Shown piece by piece: positions 24,869 to 38,200 of a stretch of 64,000 nt of DNA. The stretch comes from Mesocentrotus franciscanus. Taxonomy: Eukaryota; Echinodermata; Echinoidea; Camarodonta; Strongylocentrotidae. The DNA lies in NCBI GenBank assembly GCA_037976565.1, contig CP137684.1:24107010-24171009 (forward strand), in the 5' to 3' direction. Position numbers and translations under genes: made by a program. Positions within the stretch are counted from its first letter, which is position 1. The number at the start of each line of letters is the position of its first letter. The notes under the pieces were generated by a model. That model did not search any database, had not been told where the DNA came from, and was given only the letters and a program-made list of their open reading frames with translations.

Positions 24869-26092
24869 GCTATTATCCGGTTCGCTTCTATTTGTTAACA
24901 CTGTCTGAAATCGATGACTTTACAAAATATGTTATTTTACAGATTTCACGCTTTCGGGATACATGATAGATTGCGTCGATTGCCTATACCTATTCATGGT
25001 CCGTTGTTTTGTTTTATACCCGACTGTTATGGAAGCAGGTGTACGCATGTAAGTATGTAGCGTAGGTCCAACGGCTTTAATTCTTCTCCGAGGGCCCATG
25101 GTAATGAAGATATGCCTTACCAAATGGCACTAGCACATCGACTTGAAGCCTCCCAGTTAAAAGATCACTGCTCTGCCTGCACTGACCCATAGCGCACTTA
25201 ACAAGAAACCTTACCCAAATTAGCCCGCTTTACCAAACTGAAAAAAGGTCGAACGTATAAGACGAAAGTCGAAGGGCGCGGTCGTTCGGTATTTACTTGA
25301 TAATGGCTAGAGCGCCAATGTCTTCGCATATTTACGCTAATGCGCGTTTCTGGTATAAATCGAGGACTCGATGGTACACAATAGTATGCTATTACAGTAC
25401 ATGTTTGAACATACTCTTGTTTGTAGGAATATAACACCCCTATAGAACGATCTGAAAATGCACTGCATAATCGAGGATACCTTATCCATGCAAATAGATG
25501 GCCTAAATAAACGCCCTATAAAAGGGCCTCCGATTTTAAAACAATTGTCATGGTTCTCGACGGATGACATCTTCGTTTCGTGAGTGGTCGTCAGAGTGAA
25601 GGTACAGCCATATGCTTGTCCTCGCTATCCACCCACCCTAACACGCATAACTCACACATACATGCGTATACGCACAAGCACACGAACGATTACACCCATA
25701 CACCCACACTGGAGTGCACTGTACATACCAAATACCACATCCACACTCCAGTACGCATATACAACACGCACGCTTTACTAAAAACTTCAATTTTATCACG
25801 GTATTTGTAATTTTCCCTCTCTTTGGAATGCTGCTCCATTCGTTTTCATCTGATTTTGCCGTTTGCTGTGATTGGAATTGTTTCAATAGTCTCTCTGAAT
25901 ATATCCGTCTCTTTCTCTTTCTCTCTTCTGTGATCGGGTGTGTTTATACCTCAATTTTATTTTTGTACACCTTTCTTATATTTTTTTTACAATTCATCCT
26001 TCTCCTTGAATGACTTATGTATTCATGAACCATTTTATGATTAGTTATAAAGCAATGTTTAGTTTATATCTGATATCTATATTGTATTGTAT
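24869..26092. other. no recognised gene
   Basis: Several overlapping short frames on both strands but none with domain content or supporting splice sites. A CA-rich stretch at about 25640-25760 gives repetitive His/Thr frames. Confidence 0.45.
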
Positions 26093-26380
26093 GGACTCGA
26101 GGTGTCGTGGTCGAATGGATACGTCACCGGACTTTCGATCACAAGGTCCGCGGCTCGAGTCCCGCCCCGGCACTAATATCATTTGGCAAGATATTGATCT
26201 ACATTTACCACACTCAACCCAGGTGATGTAAATGGGTACCCGTCAGGAATTAATTCCTTGAAATGCAAGAGCGTCGTAATGGCAGCCGTGCTAAAGCCAC
26301 GGTAATGATCTCCCACTACGCCTCAGAATAGTTTACTAGATCGATGGCACATAACAGATGCTGTATTATTATTGTTGTTG
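26093..26380 (+). mobile_element. tRNA-derived SINE, full length
   Basis: Head GGTGTCGTGGTCGAATGGAT with B-box GGCTCGAGTCC, body with GGTGATGTAAATGGGTACCC, tail ending in TATTATTATTGTTGTTG. Same family body as at 30058 and 48540. Confidence 0.8.
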
Positions 26381-26872
26381 TATAATGCAAAAAAATACTG
26401 ATTATCAAAATGATTATGATACTACTAATAACAATGATCTTGATAAAAATAAATCAATGATGAAAAATAATAATGATGAAAATTTTGATGATTGTGGTGA
26501 TGATAGTAATAAAAGTATACACACATGTCTTAAATTGTCTTTACTGGAAACATATACTTAATGAAACACACATGGACTCAAATAAATATTCAGCAGTCTT
26601 CCCTATTGGAACATTTATTTCAGTTTTTCGTGATCCTATGTAAAAAATATATCATATGAACAAATTATATATAAAAACATACAGCCTTGTTAAAATCATG
26701 AAAGACTTATAAGGGGTAACTCTAGTACTGTATAATGAATTGCTTTGGAGGAACATGGAAATATAAATTAAACAAACTATATATTACATTATTTAAACAT
26801 ATTTGTGGCTTACACCCAGTAAATAAGATCGATTGATCGATCTGTATTGAAGAAACAAGTCAGAAAAAATCT

Positions 26873-26910
26873 TGGAACCAGCGGGATTTGAACCTGCATC
26901 TACTGGGTGT
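26873..26910 (-). pseudogene. tRNA 3'-half remnant
   Basis: Minus strand reads GATGCAGGTTCAAATCCCGC then TGGTTCCA: a T arm plus acceptor strand. The matching 5' half is not seen upstream, so this is a fragment. Confidence 0.4.
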
Positions 26911-27289
26911 ATATGAAGAAACAGGAAGCATTACATTTATAAAAATATATATTACATGTTAAGAAAAAAAAATCATATTTTCAAATGGCAATGACACAAA
27001 TTGCATGCCTGCTTTGTTTTGATACATCAGTTGTACATTTATGCTTTTTTTATTTCCCAACCCAATTCATTTATACATCATTATTTTAGCGAGACGTTAC
27101 AAAACAAGTGGTGTGACCCGAGTAAAATATTTGTTTACACTTCCCTTAATTGTCATATAATAAGCATAACCTTTAATCAATTAGCAGAACAAACAAGTCC
27201 TTGTTACAAAATCCTTTAATTGCATTTCAGCAAGTCAAGCAGGTGGAATGCTTATGTCCTGGTGGTGCTGATGGAGGTGGGGAGGAGAA

Positions 27290-28890
27290 GGGGGATGAAG
27301 GGGATTACTGTTGTGCCTGGCAAAAATATGAGAAGTAAAGGTGCCAGAGGTAAACATCCTTATTTCTATTTTCATAAAGGAAAGATTCGAAGTTACTGTT
27401 TGTATTGTTTTAACGATGTGGATTTATCCAATATGATCACATCCTTATGTGTACTTGAAACTTTTTTCTATATCATATGCAGTGCTCATATATTCATACA
27501 AAAACAGATCCATTAAAAACTGTATTCAACTAGTATATATGTATATAACTATATATATAGAGAGAGAGAGAGAGGGGGGGGTGTTATACTCCCCGCTAAC
27601 ATAATGATTTGAAATTAAACTATAGAATACTAGATTTGTATTTAATATTAGAAAGACTTGAAATTGGTCCTCTTTAAAAGCATGATATAGGGATCAGATC
27701 TTTAGATTATAGTTTAAGGAGAAAGCATCTTTTCCCACAATCATGATTTTGGGGAGGATAAATGAAAATTACTTGATCAATACAGAAATAATATATGACG
27801 CTTATAGATTAACAATGCAGACATGTATACACTCACAGATACAGTAAGTTATATTCAATTTAAATTGATTTATATTCATTAGTTTTATGTTTGTAACAAA
27901 GACTTGCTGAACAGCAGTCTTTTTAGACTGATGTGAGTTTAGCATGATTACATCAATCCAATCAGTTAATCGGTCAAATGCAAATAAGCCCTTAATTAAT
28001 ATAATAGTATGATTCTTTGTAAAAGAGACTTAGCATGACTACATCAATTCATTCAGTCCATCGGTGAAATGCAAATAAGCCCTTAATTAAAATAATAGTA
28101 TGATTGTATACACTTAGAGGATTACATTGGTGCCTGCCAAAAATGTCAGAAGTAAAAGAGCCAGAGGTAAAAAATATTATTTTATATTCATAAAGGAAAG
28201 ATTAAAATTACTGTTTTTATTGTTTTAGAGCTTCGAATCGGCCCCATATGATCACATCATTCTGTGTACTTGATAACTCTTTTCTACATCATATGCATTT
28301 AAATCTATTGATACAAAATCAGATACATTAAAGAGTGTATTCATTTAATATATAAATATATAGAGAGGGGGACGTTATATTCCCCGCTAACATAAGCAAT
28401 TGAAATAACACTTTAGAAAATCTGTACTATTTTAAAGACTTGAAATCGGTCCATATTAAAAGCATGAGATAAGAATCAGCTCTCTAGATTGCATTTCAGG
28501 GAGGAAGCATATGTTAAAACATTCATGCTTTTTTGGGAAGATGAATATAAATTACTTGGTCAATAAATCTAGATTAACAATGCAGTCCTTATCTACTCAC
28601 AGATACAGTAAATTACATTAAATTCATTTATAAACTTATATTCAATTTGATTTTTATATCATTAGTTTTATGTTTGTAACAGGGACTTTTTTTAGAATGA
28701 TGTGAGTTTAGCATAACTACATCAATTCAATCAGCCATGCAAGTAAGCCCTTAATTGATAAAAAAAAACAAGTATGGTTGTTTGTAAGAGAGACTTATCA
28801 TGATTACATCAATTCAATCAGTCAATCTGTAAAATGCAAGTAAGCCCTTAATTAATTTAATGACATGATTGTATACACTTTGATATTTAG
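27290..28890. repeat. tandem duplication, period about 820 bp
   Basis: Copy 1 from about 27290 and copy 2 from about 28113 share GTGCCTG.CAAAAAT, a CATAAAGGAAAGATT stretch, (GA)n followed by ACTCCCCGCTAACATAA, and a 90-bp sub-repeat with TTAGCATGACTACATCAATT and GCAAATAAGCCCTTAATTAA. The start of each copy contains a short GTCAGAAGTAAA/GCCAGAGGTAAA stretch related to the minisatellite at 21441. Confidence 0.8.
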
Positions 28891-30057
28891 CCTATCCAGA
28901 AGAGAACCCATCTATCCATAAGAAATATATAACTAATTCACTATATTCTTTTTTCCGAGTTCCGTTGTCATATTCGTTCTTTGTCCATAGGTAAGTTTCA
29001 TGGTGATCAATAATGGATTGGATTTCGCTCCACAGTGTTGTTCTGTAATAAAGAAGAAAAAAAAAAATCGAAAAAAAAAATCGAAAAAAAAGATATCAAA
29101 GTTTGAAAGAAAATACATATCATTTGGTATTAAAGTGTACCAATCACTTAACAAAAATAATTTATGTACTGGTAGAATGTATAAAACAACAAGTTAACCA
29201 GGCTTCTAATGGATTCACGGTCAAGAAGTAAGGATATAAAACAGTGCACTTGGAACCCAAGTTGGACTTCGGTTCCATGCGAGCACTATTTTTGAAGCGA
29301 GCACAAAGGGTGCACAGATAGTCTACTCACAAGTTGCTTGTTAAAATATTTAAAGGCCCTATCCGATGAAAATACAACTTGATATAAATGAAAAACTCAA
29401 TTAATGTATAATACAAATATAAAGGAATAAAAAGTATTTATCCTTTCATTATTGCACAAAAGCAAATTAAAACCTCATTTTCCGCACCCCTCCAAGTAAC
29501 GGGTCAACAGGGATCATATTTAACGAAGTTACAGTGACGACATAACATGTGGACCCGATCGGTTCATCTATATAGCTGGACGATGAGCCATGCTTAATTA
29601 ATGAAAAGTTTTAATTTGCGTACTCCACATACGATGATGACATCACGTCGATAGCAAGGCTTTAGGTCGACAACTTCCGATTTTCAAAGCTTTAGATTTT
29701 GAGCTTTCAGAGAGCTGACACTCCTCTGACAGACACTAAAATGGCATATACTTGACATTGTTGTAACTTATGGCTTATGAACTTTCCGTTGATATATAAT
29801 TCATCCATTTTATTTTTCAGTTCGGATATGGTCTTTAAAGTAATACAACATGGAACTAGTAACATGTAAACAAAATCTATTTGCTCGTGATTAGTACTGA
29901 CTCTAAAATAACAAGAATAGATGAGGGGTTAAAGAAAGGAAACAAATGTGACATGACAAGCATTGCGAAATAACATTTTTATAAAAGTATGTCTTAAGGA
30001 ATTTCAGTATATAAAAGACTGGGAAAGGTTCATTTTCCTAAGACGTAATGTCAAAGT
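28891..30057. other. no recognised feature
   Basis: AT-rich DNA with an A-rich run near 29050-29100. No exon or repeat identified by eye. Confidence 0.45.
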
Positions 30058-30430
30058 GAAGGTGTCGTGGTAAAGTGGTCAATTGACTTTCTATCCAAGG
30101 GTCGAGGATGTGAATCCAAGCCAAGTAATAATGTCCTTTGGCTGGAATTAATCCACATTTACTAATCTCTACCGAGGTATTAAATGGGTACCAGGCATGA
30201 TGCGAAAGTCACTGCAGTTTGCTTAGCATTATGAGCAACTGTGAAATGGCACTTGGCTGGAATGCTAGCAGCTCAGGAGTAGAGAATGTGGATACATTTG
30301 CATACATTGTGTGGGGGAAAGTCCGAACCCGATGACCAGGGTATACTATAACAATAAAGTGCTTAGAGACATTGCCAATGGATCAAGCACTTTTACAAAC
30401 CAAAATTATTATCATTACTATTATCAACAC
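30058..30430 (+). mobile_element. tRNA-derived SINE, diverged
   Basis: Head GGTGTCGTGGTAAAGTGGTC, body with TATTAAATGGGTACCAGGCA, tail AAATTATTATCATTACTATT. Aligns by eye with the SINE at 26093 but carries more changes and about 60 extra bases. Confidence 0.7.
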
Positions 30431-32058
30431 TAATTAATACATATTAGGAATTTTGAAAGGGCAGCTTTCAAACTGTCCAGAGTATTTTCCCCACTAATCT
30501 GAAGGGATAACTTATACCAATCTCGTATAGTTCTTGGAAGAAAGGAATTGACATGTTGGGAAGTTTTTCATTCGATTACTCTGTATGCATCAAATGTCCA
30601 CATACAGTGGGTGTAAAGGCCACGCAACAAGGCTTGCGAGAGAGCTCATATTTTATGTCGAGCCCAGAAGTTGGAAATTGGCCCGCGCCCTTTGATAGGT
30701 GGCATACCGTTTTATAAGTACCCAGAGCCATCTATACACATGAGTTTGACCAACTTGATTTTTAGTTGGTCAGAATTTGGTGTATTTTTGCTTTGTGTCT
30801 GCCTATCAAAGCAGTATTTGCAATATTGTGCCAAACTGAAATATGGTTTGCCAAACTCTCCTGATCAATGACACTGCGAATGCAAAGCATTGTCAAATGC
30901 AAAAAAAAAATTCTACATACCATTTCACTCCCATCTACCACATAAGGAGTCCTGAAATTGCGATCTCCATGAGGCTGTTGGCAAGACAAACAATACAAAA
31001 TGACCTGATATTTTTTTTCTTTTTCTGTCAAACATAATCTATAAATCATTAACACAAAATGATACTAATTTAAAAACTGATAATCAAGAACCTATATGAA
31101 TCATGAACAATACATCACAAAAAATAAACATTCACTAGACTTGTTTACTAATTGTATGCATACTTTTTGTACAAATGTTTCTCTTGACTACTCGAAAACT
31201 TGCTAGAGGATTGCCCAACATAGCAAGAAATAATGTAAGCAAAGTGGATCCCATTCATAGAGGTTCCATTATTAGCAGGTGAATGAAATGACTGGTAATG
31301 GGGGGGGGGGAAGAAAGATGCATAAATTGACAGAGTTAGTAGACTGGTCTATTCAATGTGATCATTCGTTGTACAGCTACTGATAATTCCTTACTGATAT
31401 TTTTTAAAATTATTTGTGGGTATTTCAAGCAGTGGTATAGCTCCTAGAGGCTATGTAGGGGATGCACATGCCCCCTCCATGCCTTGAGGATTCTCAATAC
31501 TGAGGGTTGTTTTGTTTTTTAATATTTGTGGTTATGTTGATAACCCTTGCTGTGCCGGGGTCAAATATGTTGCATAAAGAATCAGTTTTTGGGGGGCACA
31601 CATTGCCCCACATAAAAAAGTTTAAATTATGGTTTATACCAGCATTCTTAACATTTAGCAATTACTATAATTGTTTAGAAAAAAATTGATATTTTGTTAT
31701 AGGAACTCTTCTCCCTATGAATATGAAACAGCAGTAAACTAATGAGGAACATAAATGTAAGAGACTAAAATGAAACACATTTTCATTTCTCGATAAATTT
31801 CATGCATGCCGTCGTTTAAAGGAGGCAAGTATGGTGTGGTAAGGAATGGTAATAAATTTCCTATAACTTTCGTACACAACATTTTTTACTACAAGCGATG
31901 TAAAATGAAGTGCAGGTGTTTGAAAACTACATATTGGTCATTTTTGGGGCAAATTATGGAAAGCCTTTGGTATATCTAGTACATGATAAATACCATGTTG
32001 AACAGGGAGATTATTTGTGAGGTATATAAAGCGTGAAACACATGGACAAGGAAACTGT
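30431..32058. other. 3' flank of the EGF/SEA gene; nothing else recognised
   Basis: No other gene is supported. The part nearest 32058 must include the 3' untranslated region of the minus-strand gene, but its end cannot be placed. Confidence 0.45.
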
Positions 32059-32212
32059 TTATACCGGTGCATCACTTCTGCGCAGTCGATCCAATGCTTG
32101 ACCAACAGCATACCGGCGTCCTTCAATGGAATCGTACTCCTCGGAACCATTAAAAGATTCGTCTCCGTCGAAGCCTCTATTTTGTCTACGCGGATCGTAA
32201 TACCGTTCTTCA
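32059..32212 (-). CDS. exon 28: cytoplasmic tail and stop codon
   Basis: 154 coding bases from acceptor TTCTTCAG (phase 2) to TAA at 32059-32061. The tail is charged and tyrosine-bearing ([20 protein letters not shown]) and ends DAPV. Tyrosines in acidic context could be phosphorylated, but no named signalling motif is recognised. No clear AATAAA was identified in the 3' flank. Confidence 0.85.
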
Positions 32213-35200
32213 CTGAAGAAAACAAAAACATTGTTATATTTGTTGTTATAAGTGTAAACATTGTGAGTTATAGTATCACCAAATTTACAAAATGTGCTGA
32301 GACAGAAGACCATCACTGAGAACTGTAATCGGCCAATCAAGTGGTTCTCTGCATCTCAAAGAGAGATCGAGAGGGATCTGTAGTTACATAGAGGTAGACA
32401 GTTAGATAAAGAGATAGGTACATAGGTACAATGATGAATATATAAATGCAGATAGGTAGATAGAGGTATCTACATATACGTAGACAGATTGATAAATAGA
32501 TAGGTAGATAATTTCTAATTATCATGCATACAAAATGTCAATAAGAGTTATACCACTTGGCAAGGCCCCTCTAGATACATCTAATGCAAGTCCAAAATCC
32601 ATATATAGGTCCCATACTTTACTAAGTATTATTGAATTGTATTATAGCATTGTCACCATGGAATTGTCAACATAAACTACCTTTTCATTTTTGTTTTGTC
32701 TGATTCAAGCTCTAGTACACCTAGCTACAGTCGTTAGATATACTGAGATCATTGATGTGGTCAATAACTTATGGGAAGTAATAGCTTGAGCTTGCTCATT
32801 TGTAAATTTATGGTAATACTCACGCGAGCATCAATTTTGTGGCTTGATTTCGTCTGACACCTTGTATGAAAACGCAGCAGACACAGGTTATGAGGACGAG
32901 AACAAAACCGAATACTCCTAGAGCAATACCAATGATTGCTCCATTCGACAATCCTTGAGCAGCTGGAATAAAAATAGATAAAATATGCGATTATGAAAAT
33001 AAGACCAGAAAATTATACATGTACATGTACGCGCAATCAGTTGTGACTGTGCAAAGAAAAGCGAGTACCCTTACATCCATTTAATGTGATACTGTATGTA
33101 TATAATCATAAATATATACAGTCAAACCTGTCTATAGCGACCACCCAAGGGAAACACAAAAAGTGGTCTTTGTAGACATGTTTCTTTAGTACATGTTTCA
33201 ATGAGAAACCATTTTCAAGGGGAAAAAACGTGGTCTTTGTAGACAGGTGGGCATTATAAAGCGGGTTTGACTGTATATGCCTAGTGAGAGTGAGTGAGAG
33301 GGAGCATAAACACACTAAAACGACAGAATAAAATCTATTAAAGTAAAAGTTTGTTATTATAATTGTAATCATCGATTCATTGTCTGAACCGACATTCTTT
33401 GAGGATCACCATTTATGAAGACATTACACAACTTACCATTCTGGCAAAGGTCCCCTGTAAAACCAGCTGGGCAATTACAAGACTGTCCAGGAGAAGTACA
33501 TGCCCCGCCGTTCTGGCAATTTGATTGATCGCACTGAACTGTTCATTTCAAAGGTATATGAATGATTTAAATTACTTATGATAACTGACCAACTTATTTT
33601 AAAGGTAATTTATTGACAAGGTATAGCCAGTATATAACACAAGAACTCCATAACTACTTTGATATGAATAAATAATAATAATGATAATAATAATACAGTT
33701 TAGCTAATACGAAATGTGCTTCGACAGCTATATGTGTACAATCTGTGAAATTGCCTTATTTATAGAACTATAAGTATGAAATATAATAAGTAGAGTAATT
33801 CCTCCTACTTCTTTTGGTACCATTTTTGTTGGGCATCTCTTCACGGGTGACTGCACAGGAGTCGAATCCCATGAATTGGACAATGTCAAACGCCATGTGT
33901 GACAAACCCATGCATTTTCTTGCCTTGGTATTGATACATAACCATCTTTGATTCGATATTGTATGATGACATAGCCATCAGTTCAAATGCAAGTCACTCC
34001 AAGATATCATAATTTAAAGTGTAAAATCTTAAAAACAACATCTTATCACGTGGGTGCATCAGATGCTAACTCAAGCATTTAGTGATAATTTAAAAGCAGT
34101 GGCTAAGCTGTATGTCGTTCTACCCGCCAAGCGAGAATAGAAAGAGGATGAATGGCGGACGTGCGTTGCGCACGTGAACCCTGGGAAGGCGATGTATTTG
34201 GGGGTGGGGCATGCGCGATTGTGACGTTTTTTTTAAAGTTCTCGATGGTGGCGTAGTTTAGATAAACTAGCAAATAATACGTATATACATTGATTTATTG
34301 TGGTAAATCTTAGATATGATATCGCAAATAAAATAGAACCATCAAATTAAAATCACAAATTATTCACAGTTGCAAGGCTATACTAATTTCTAATACAAAA
34401 AGTATCTGAAATTGACTTGTCGGTTGTGTCTATTGCCTGTCATTAGCGAAAGTGGCTTTTTATACATTGCAGACAACTAAACTCATTTCAAGATATCCAG
34501 CCACAAACAACAAAATGATTTGTTTTGACAAATAAAAAGATAATATTTTGTATGTGGAATACAATATCCTCTTGTAAGGTGTATTAAGAGAAGAATGGCA
34601 GGGGGGAAAAGTCTGTCTTTTACTCTTACCATTTGCCGATATAGACGCTACCAGAGTTTGACCATTGGCTGATAAAGCTTGATCAATGTTGGAAGATAAG
34701 GCAGATAAACTCATAGCAAGCCCATCTGCTACACTTTGGCTGGCAGCGGCAAGTTCCACTTGCACCTCACCGACTACACTACCTTGGCTAAATGACAGCA
34801 CTATGCAATTAGCATCGACAAGTTGAGAACCTAACTGTCCCCTTACATATTGGCTGAACTGATAAATGAGAAAGTAGAGAAAACCAGAATCAGAGTATGC
34901 TTGATACATAGTTCATAAGAATTTATTTCCTTTAATCTTTTTTTTTGTCAAAGATAAAGTTCAGTTCCAGTCATGCACTGAAAAATTGAAGTCTCAAATG
35001 AAGAAAGGTTGATTATGTAGTACACACAGATTGATGTAACTACTTTGAGGTTCTGGAATCATCAAAATGATCAGAAATAAAAACACTGTCTCCTCTCAGT
35101 GACATTTTCGCATTATCTTTAGATCTAGAATGCTAGGAGATACACATTATACATGTATACACATTATAATCACCCCCCAAAAAAAAAGGAGTCGGATGCA

Positions 35201-38200
35201 GTATACTGTGCCATTCTCAAATCGGAGCGATTTAATTACAACTAATCATTTATCACTTTTTTCGAGTACAGATTGGCAATTTTGCACTAACAGTTCGCAA
35301 TTTCCTTTTGCACTGGTTCATTCAATATTTTTTGTGTTGTTCAAACTAAGAAGGAGTTGAAAGAATATTAATTTTTGCTAATTCGAGGAAGCAAAACTGA
35401 TTTATATAATAAATAAGAACACTCTTAACTCTGAACTGCTATGGGTTATAGAAGATGAATGTGACTGTGTTTCCGATATGTTAGTTGACCAATGTTCTTC
35501 TGACCTTAACAGCAACCCAACTAATTTCGTTTAAAATTGTAATCCTCATAAATGGAAATGATAATTATCGCGGTGAAGATATATTTTCTGGTAAGTTTAA
35601 CACTTTCATTACCATGTGACCTTCGACTTTTGACCTCTTTCACCCAAGATCCAATCAGTTCATCTTTGCATGCTCATGGATACTTAATCCAGGAATGAGA
35701 CAGAGAAATTCCCCAAAAGGAGGAAGATTAAATGGGGTCTGGTGGCAATCCCCTTGCGGGAATAAAGGGGGCAACGCCCCCTTACGGGAGAAAAAGGGGG
35801 CCATGCCCCGTTTCCACAGAAAACTTTAAAATATATTTACATAAAAGGACACGTTTTGATTTTTCCTTGCATTTAAATTCTAAATTTGAGAAATATTTGT
35901 TATCCCATATTACTTTGTGGGAATCTATAACATTGTTCAGATGAGAATATTTTGGTTTTATTTACATTTTTAAATTGTTTTTTGTTGCTGTTGGAATCTT
36001 GAAATCGGCGGAGGAATCTTATCCCTGTTAATCTTAACCCTATATAGCCCGGGGGTATATAAGCAACCTCCCCCCCTTTACATTTTGCGGTGACATTTTA
36101 TTACTTTTTTCATTCAAGTCTTGCGCATCTTTTGAAACAATCTTGTTTTTAATTCGGACCTACCGTTACATAGTCATGTGACCTTTTGTATTTACATATT
36201 TCATCCAAGCTTTGTTAAATCGGGATGGACGGACGGACGGGCAAGTGAAGTCGATAAAACAATGCCTTCCGCACCATCTTCAGTGGCGGAGGCATATAAC
36301 AAAAGACTACCGTAAGTTATATTCTCTCTTGCTTTCAATGGATCTACATGTAGCATTTCTCAGGAGGAAACAACACTTTATTACAAAGTTCCAGTAGTCT
36401 ACTGAACTTCCTGACATATGTACAAACATCGTAATGTGATCTATATCGTGTACATGTAGTGAGTTAAATTTGCAAGCTAAAGAGGCGCCCACGTGTACAT
36501 ATTTACGTCTACAGAATTGTCATCAATTTTCTAGCATTTATAGGTGAAGAAAGATATACTTACAATGAAACAGAATGCAACTTCATATTCCATGAATATG
36601 GCGGATGACCTATTGGTTAATTCTGTTGTATACGTCAGGGTTTTACCATTCAGACTTTGTCCTGTAATCTGCACAGTCACTCGACTAGTGGAAAGACCGC
36701 TTGGGAGAGCTGGATAATATACACAGAGAAAAAGAAACCCCAAAAGACATGAAGCCAATATATTTATGCATACTTCAATGTGTTTCCTCCATGAAAAAAC
36801 ACATTAATACATTTAGGTTTTTTTTACATCAAACAAGATTGTCATAAGGAGACTACACATGAAAAGTGTAAAACATATGCAATACAAGCCTCGTCAGATG
36901 ATTTATAAGGAATATATCAAGTCATTTTCATACATGAACATGAACAATTAACAACTTAATCATTCATATCCTTACCAATTAAATGGCCGAATTTCTACCA
37001 CATTCTGTCTGGTGTGAATTATAATTTGTCTTCACATTTTTTTGTGTTTAATTTGAAAAGTTGTTACACACTTTAGAAATATGCAAGTATAAAATAACAT
37101 GCAAAAAACTATATTAAAATGCTATAAGGATAATGGCCTATGCCGTCATTAAATGCTGCATGAAACTGAATGAACTTAATATTGATTTGTTTGTTTTTAT
37201 TTTCCTGTATTTTCAATTTTACTCCTTATGGAAAAAGAAAATGTATTTAGACATACCATTGCAAGAGTTTGCATTTACTAATGTGAATCCAGCATTGCAG
37301 ACACAAGTGTACGATCCATCCAAGTCGACACATCTTCCATTACTACAGAGACTTGTATCAATCTCACACTCATTAACATCTATGGCAAAGTGGTAAAATC
37401 AAAATGTGAAACAATCTTATGATTTACTTTTATAATAATGATTGTAATATTAACAATGATAATAATAAAAATAATGATGATAATAATAATAATAATAATG
37501 ATGTTAATATAAATAATTATAATAATAATAACAATATTAATAATAATGATGCTGATATAAGGATTGGAATTGGCTTATTCAAATGGTTGAGTTGTGGACA
37601 TGAGATTTCATTTTTCCAAAAGACTAAACGTGATTAGGAAAAGGTTGATGATATTTTTGAAGTCTTTGAGATCATGGTTTTAGATTAAATGAGAAAATTA
37701 CAAAAACAAATAGCTCAAACATGAGAACGTTCGCAAATAAGAACATTCAGACTCTATTCTTATCCTAAATTACAAAAATGTTTTCAAACATTTCTTTACT
37801 CATTGCAAAAATATGAGATCAAGGTTAACACAATAAAGTAGATATATATTTAAGAGTTTCCATGTCATTTTCCTCCACCCAAAAAAGAAAGAAAATATAT
37901 AACCATTTCCTGTTTTTATGACGGCGAGAAAATGGTAAGATTTAGCTTACCTGTTTGACACATACTCCCAGTATAGCCAGCAACACAGGAACAAGTGAAA
38001 GAGTCAACCCCATCAGTACAATTTCCTCCATTCATACAAGGATCAGGAAGACAGTCGTTGATATCTGATGGTTGAATATTTGAAGCAATCATGAATAAAT
38101 AAATGCATGTAAATAAATAAATGCATGTAAATAAATGGATAGATAGAAAAATTGATCAGTCCATTGAGAAACCTTGCATAGCCTTGAAATCACCGGTTAT

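Noticed and set aside
25580..25886. Several overlapping frames with CA-rich wording
   Set aside because: Both strands are open through a CA/CACA-rich stretch; no domain or splice support.
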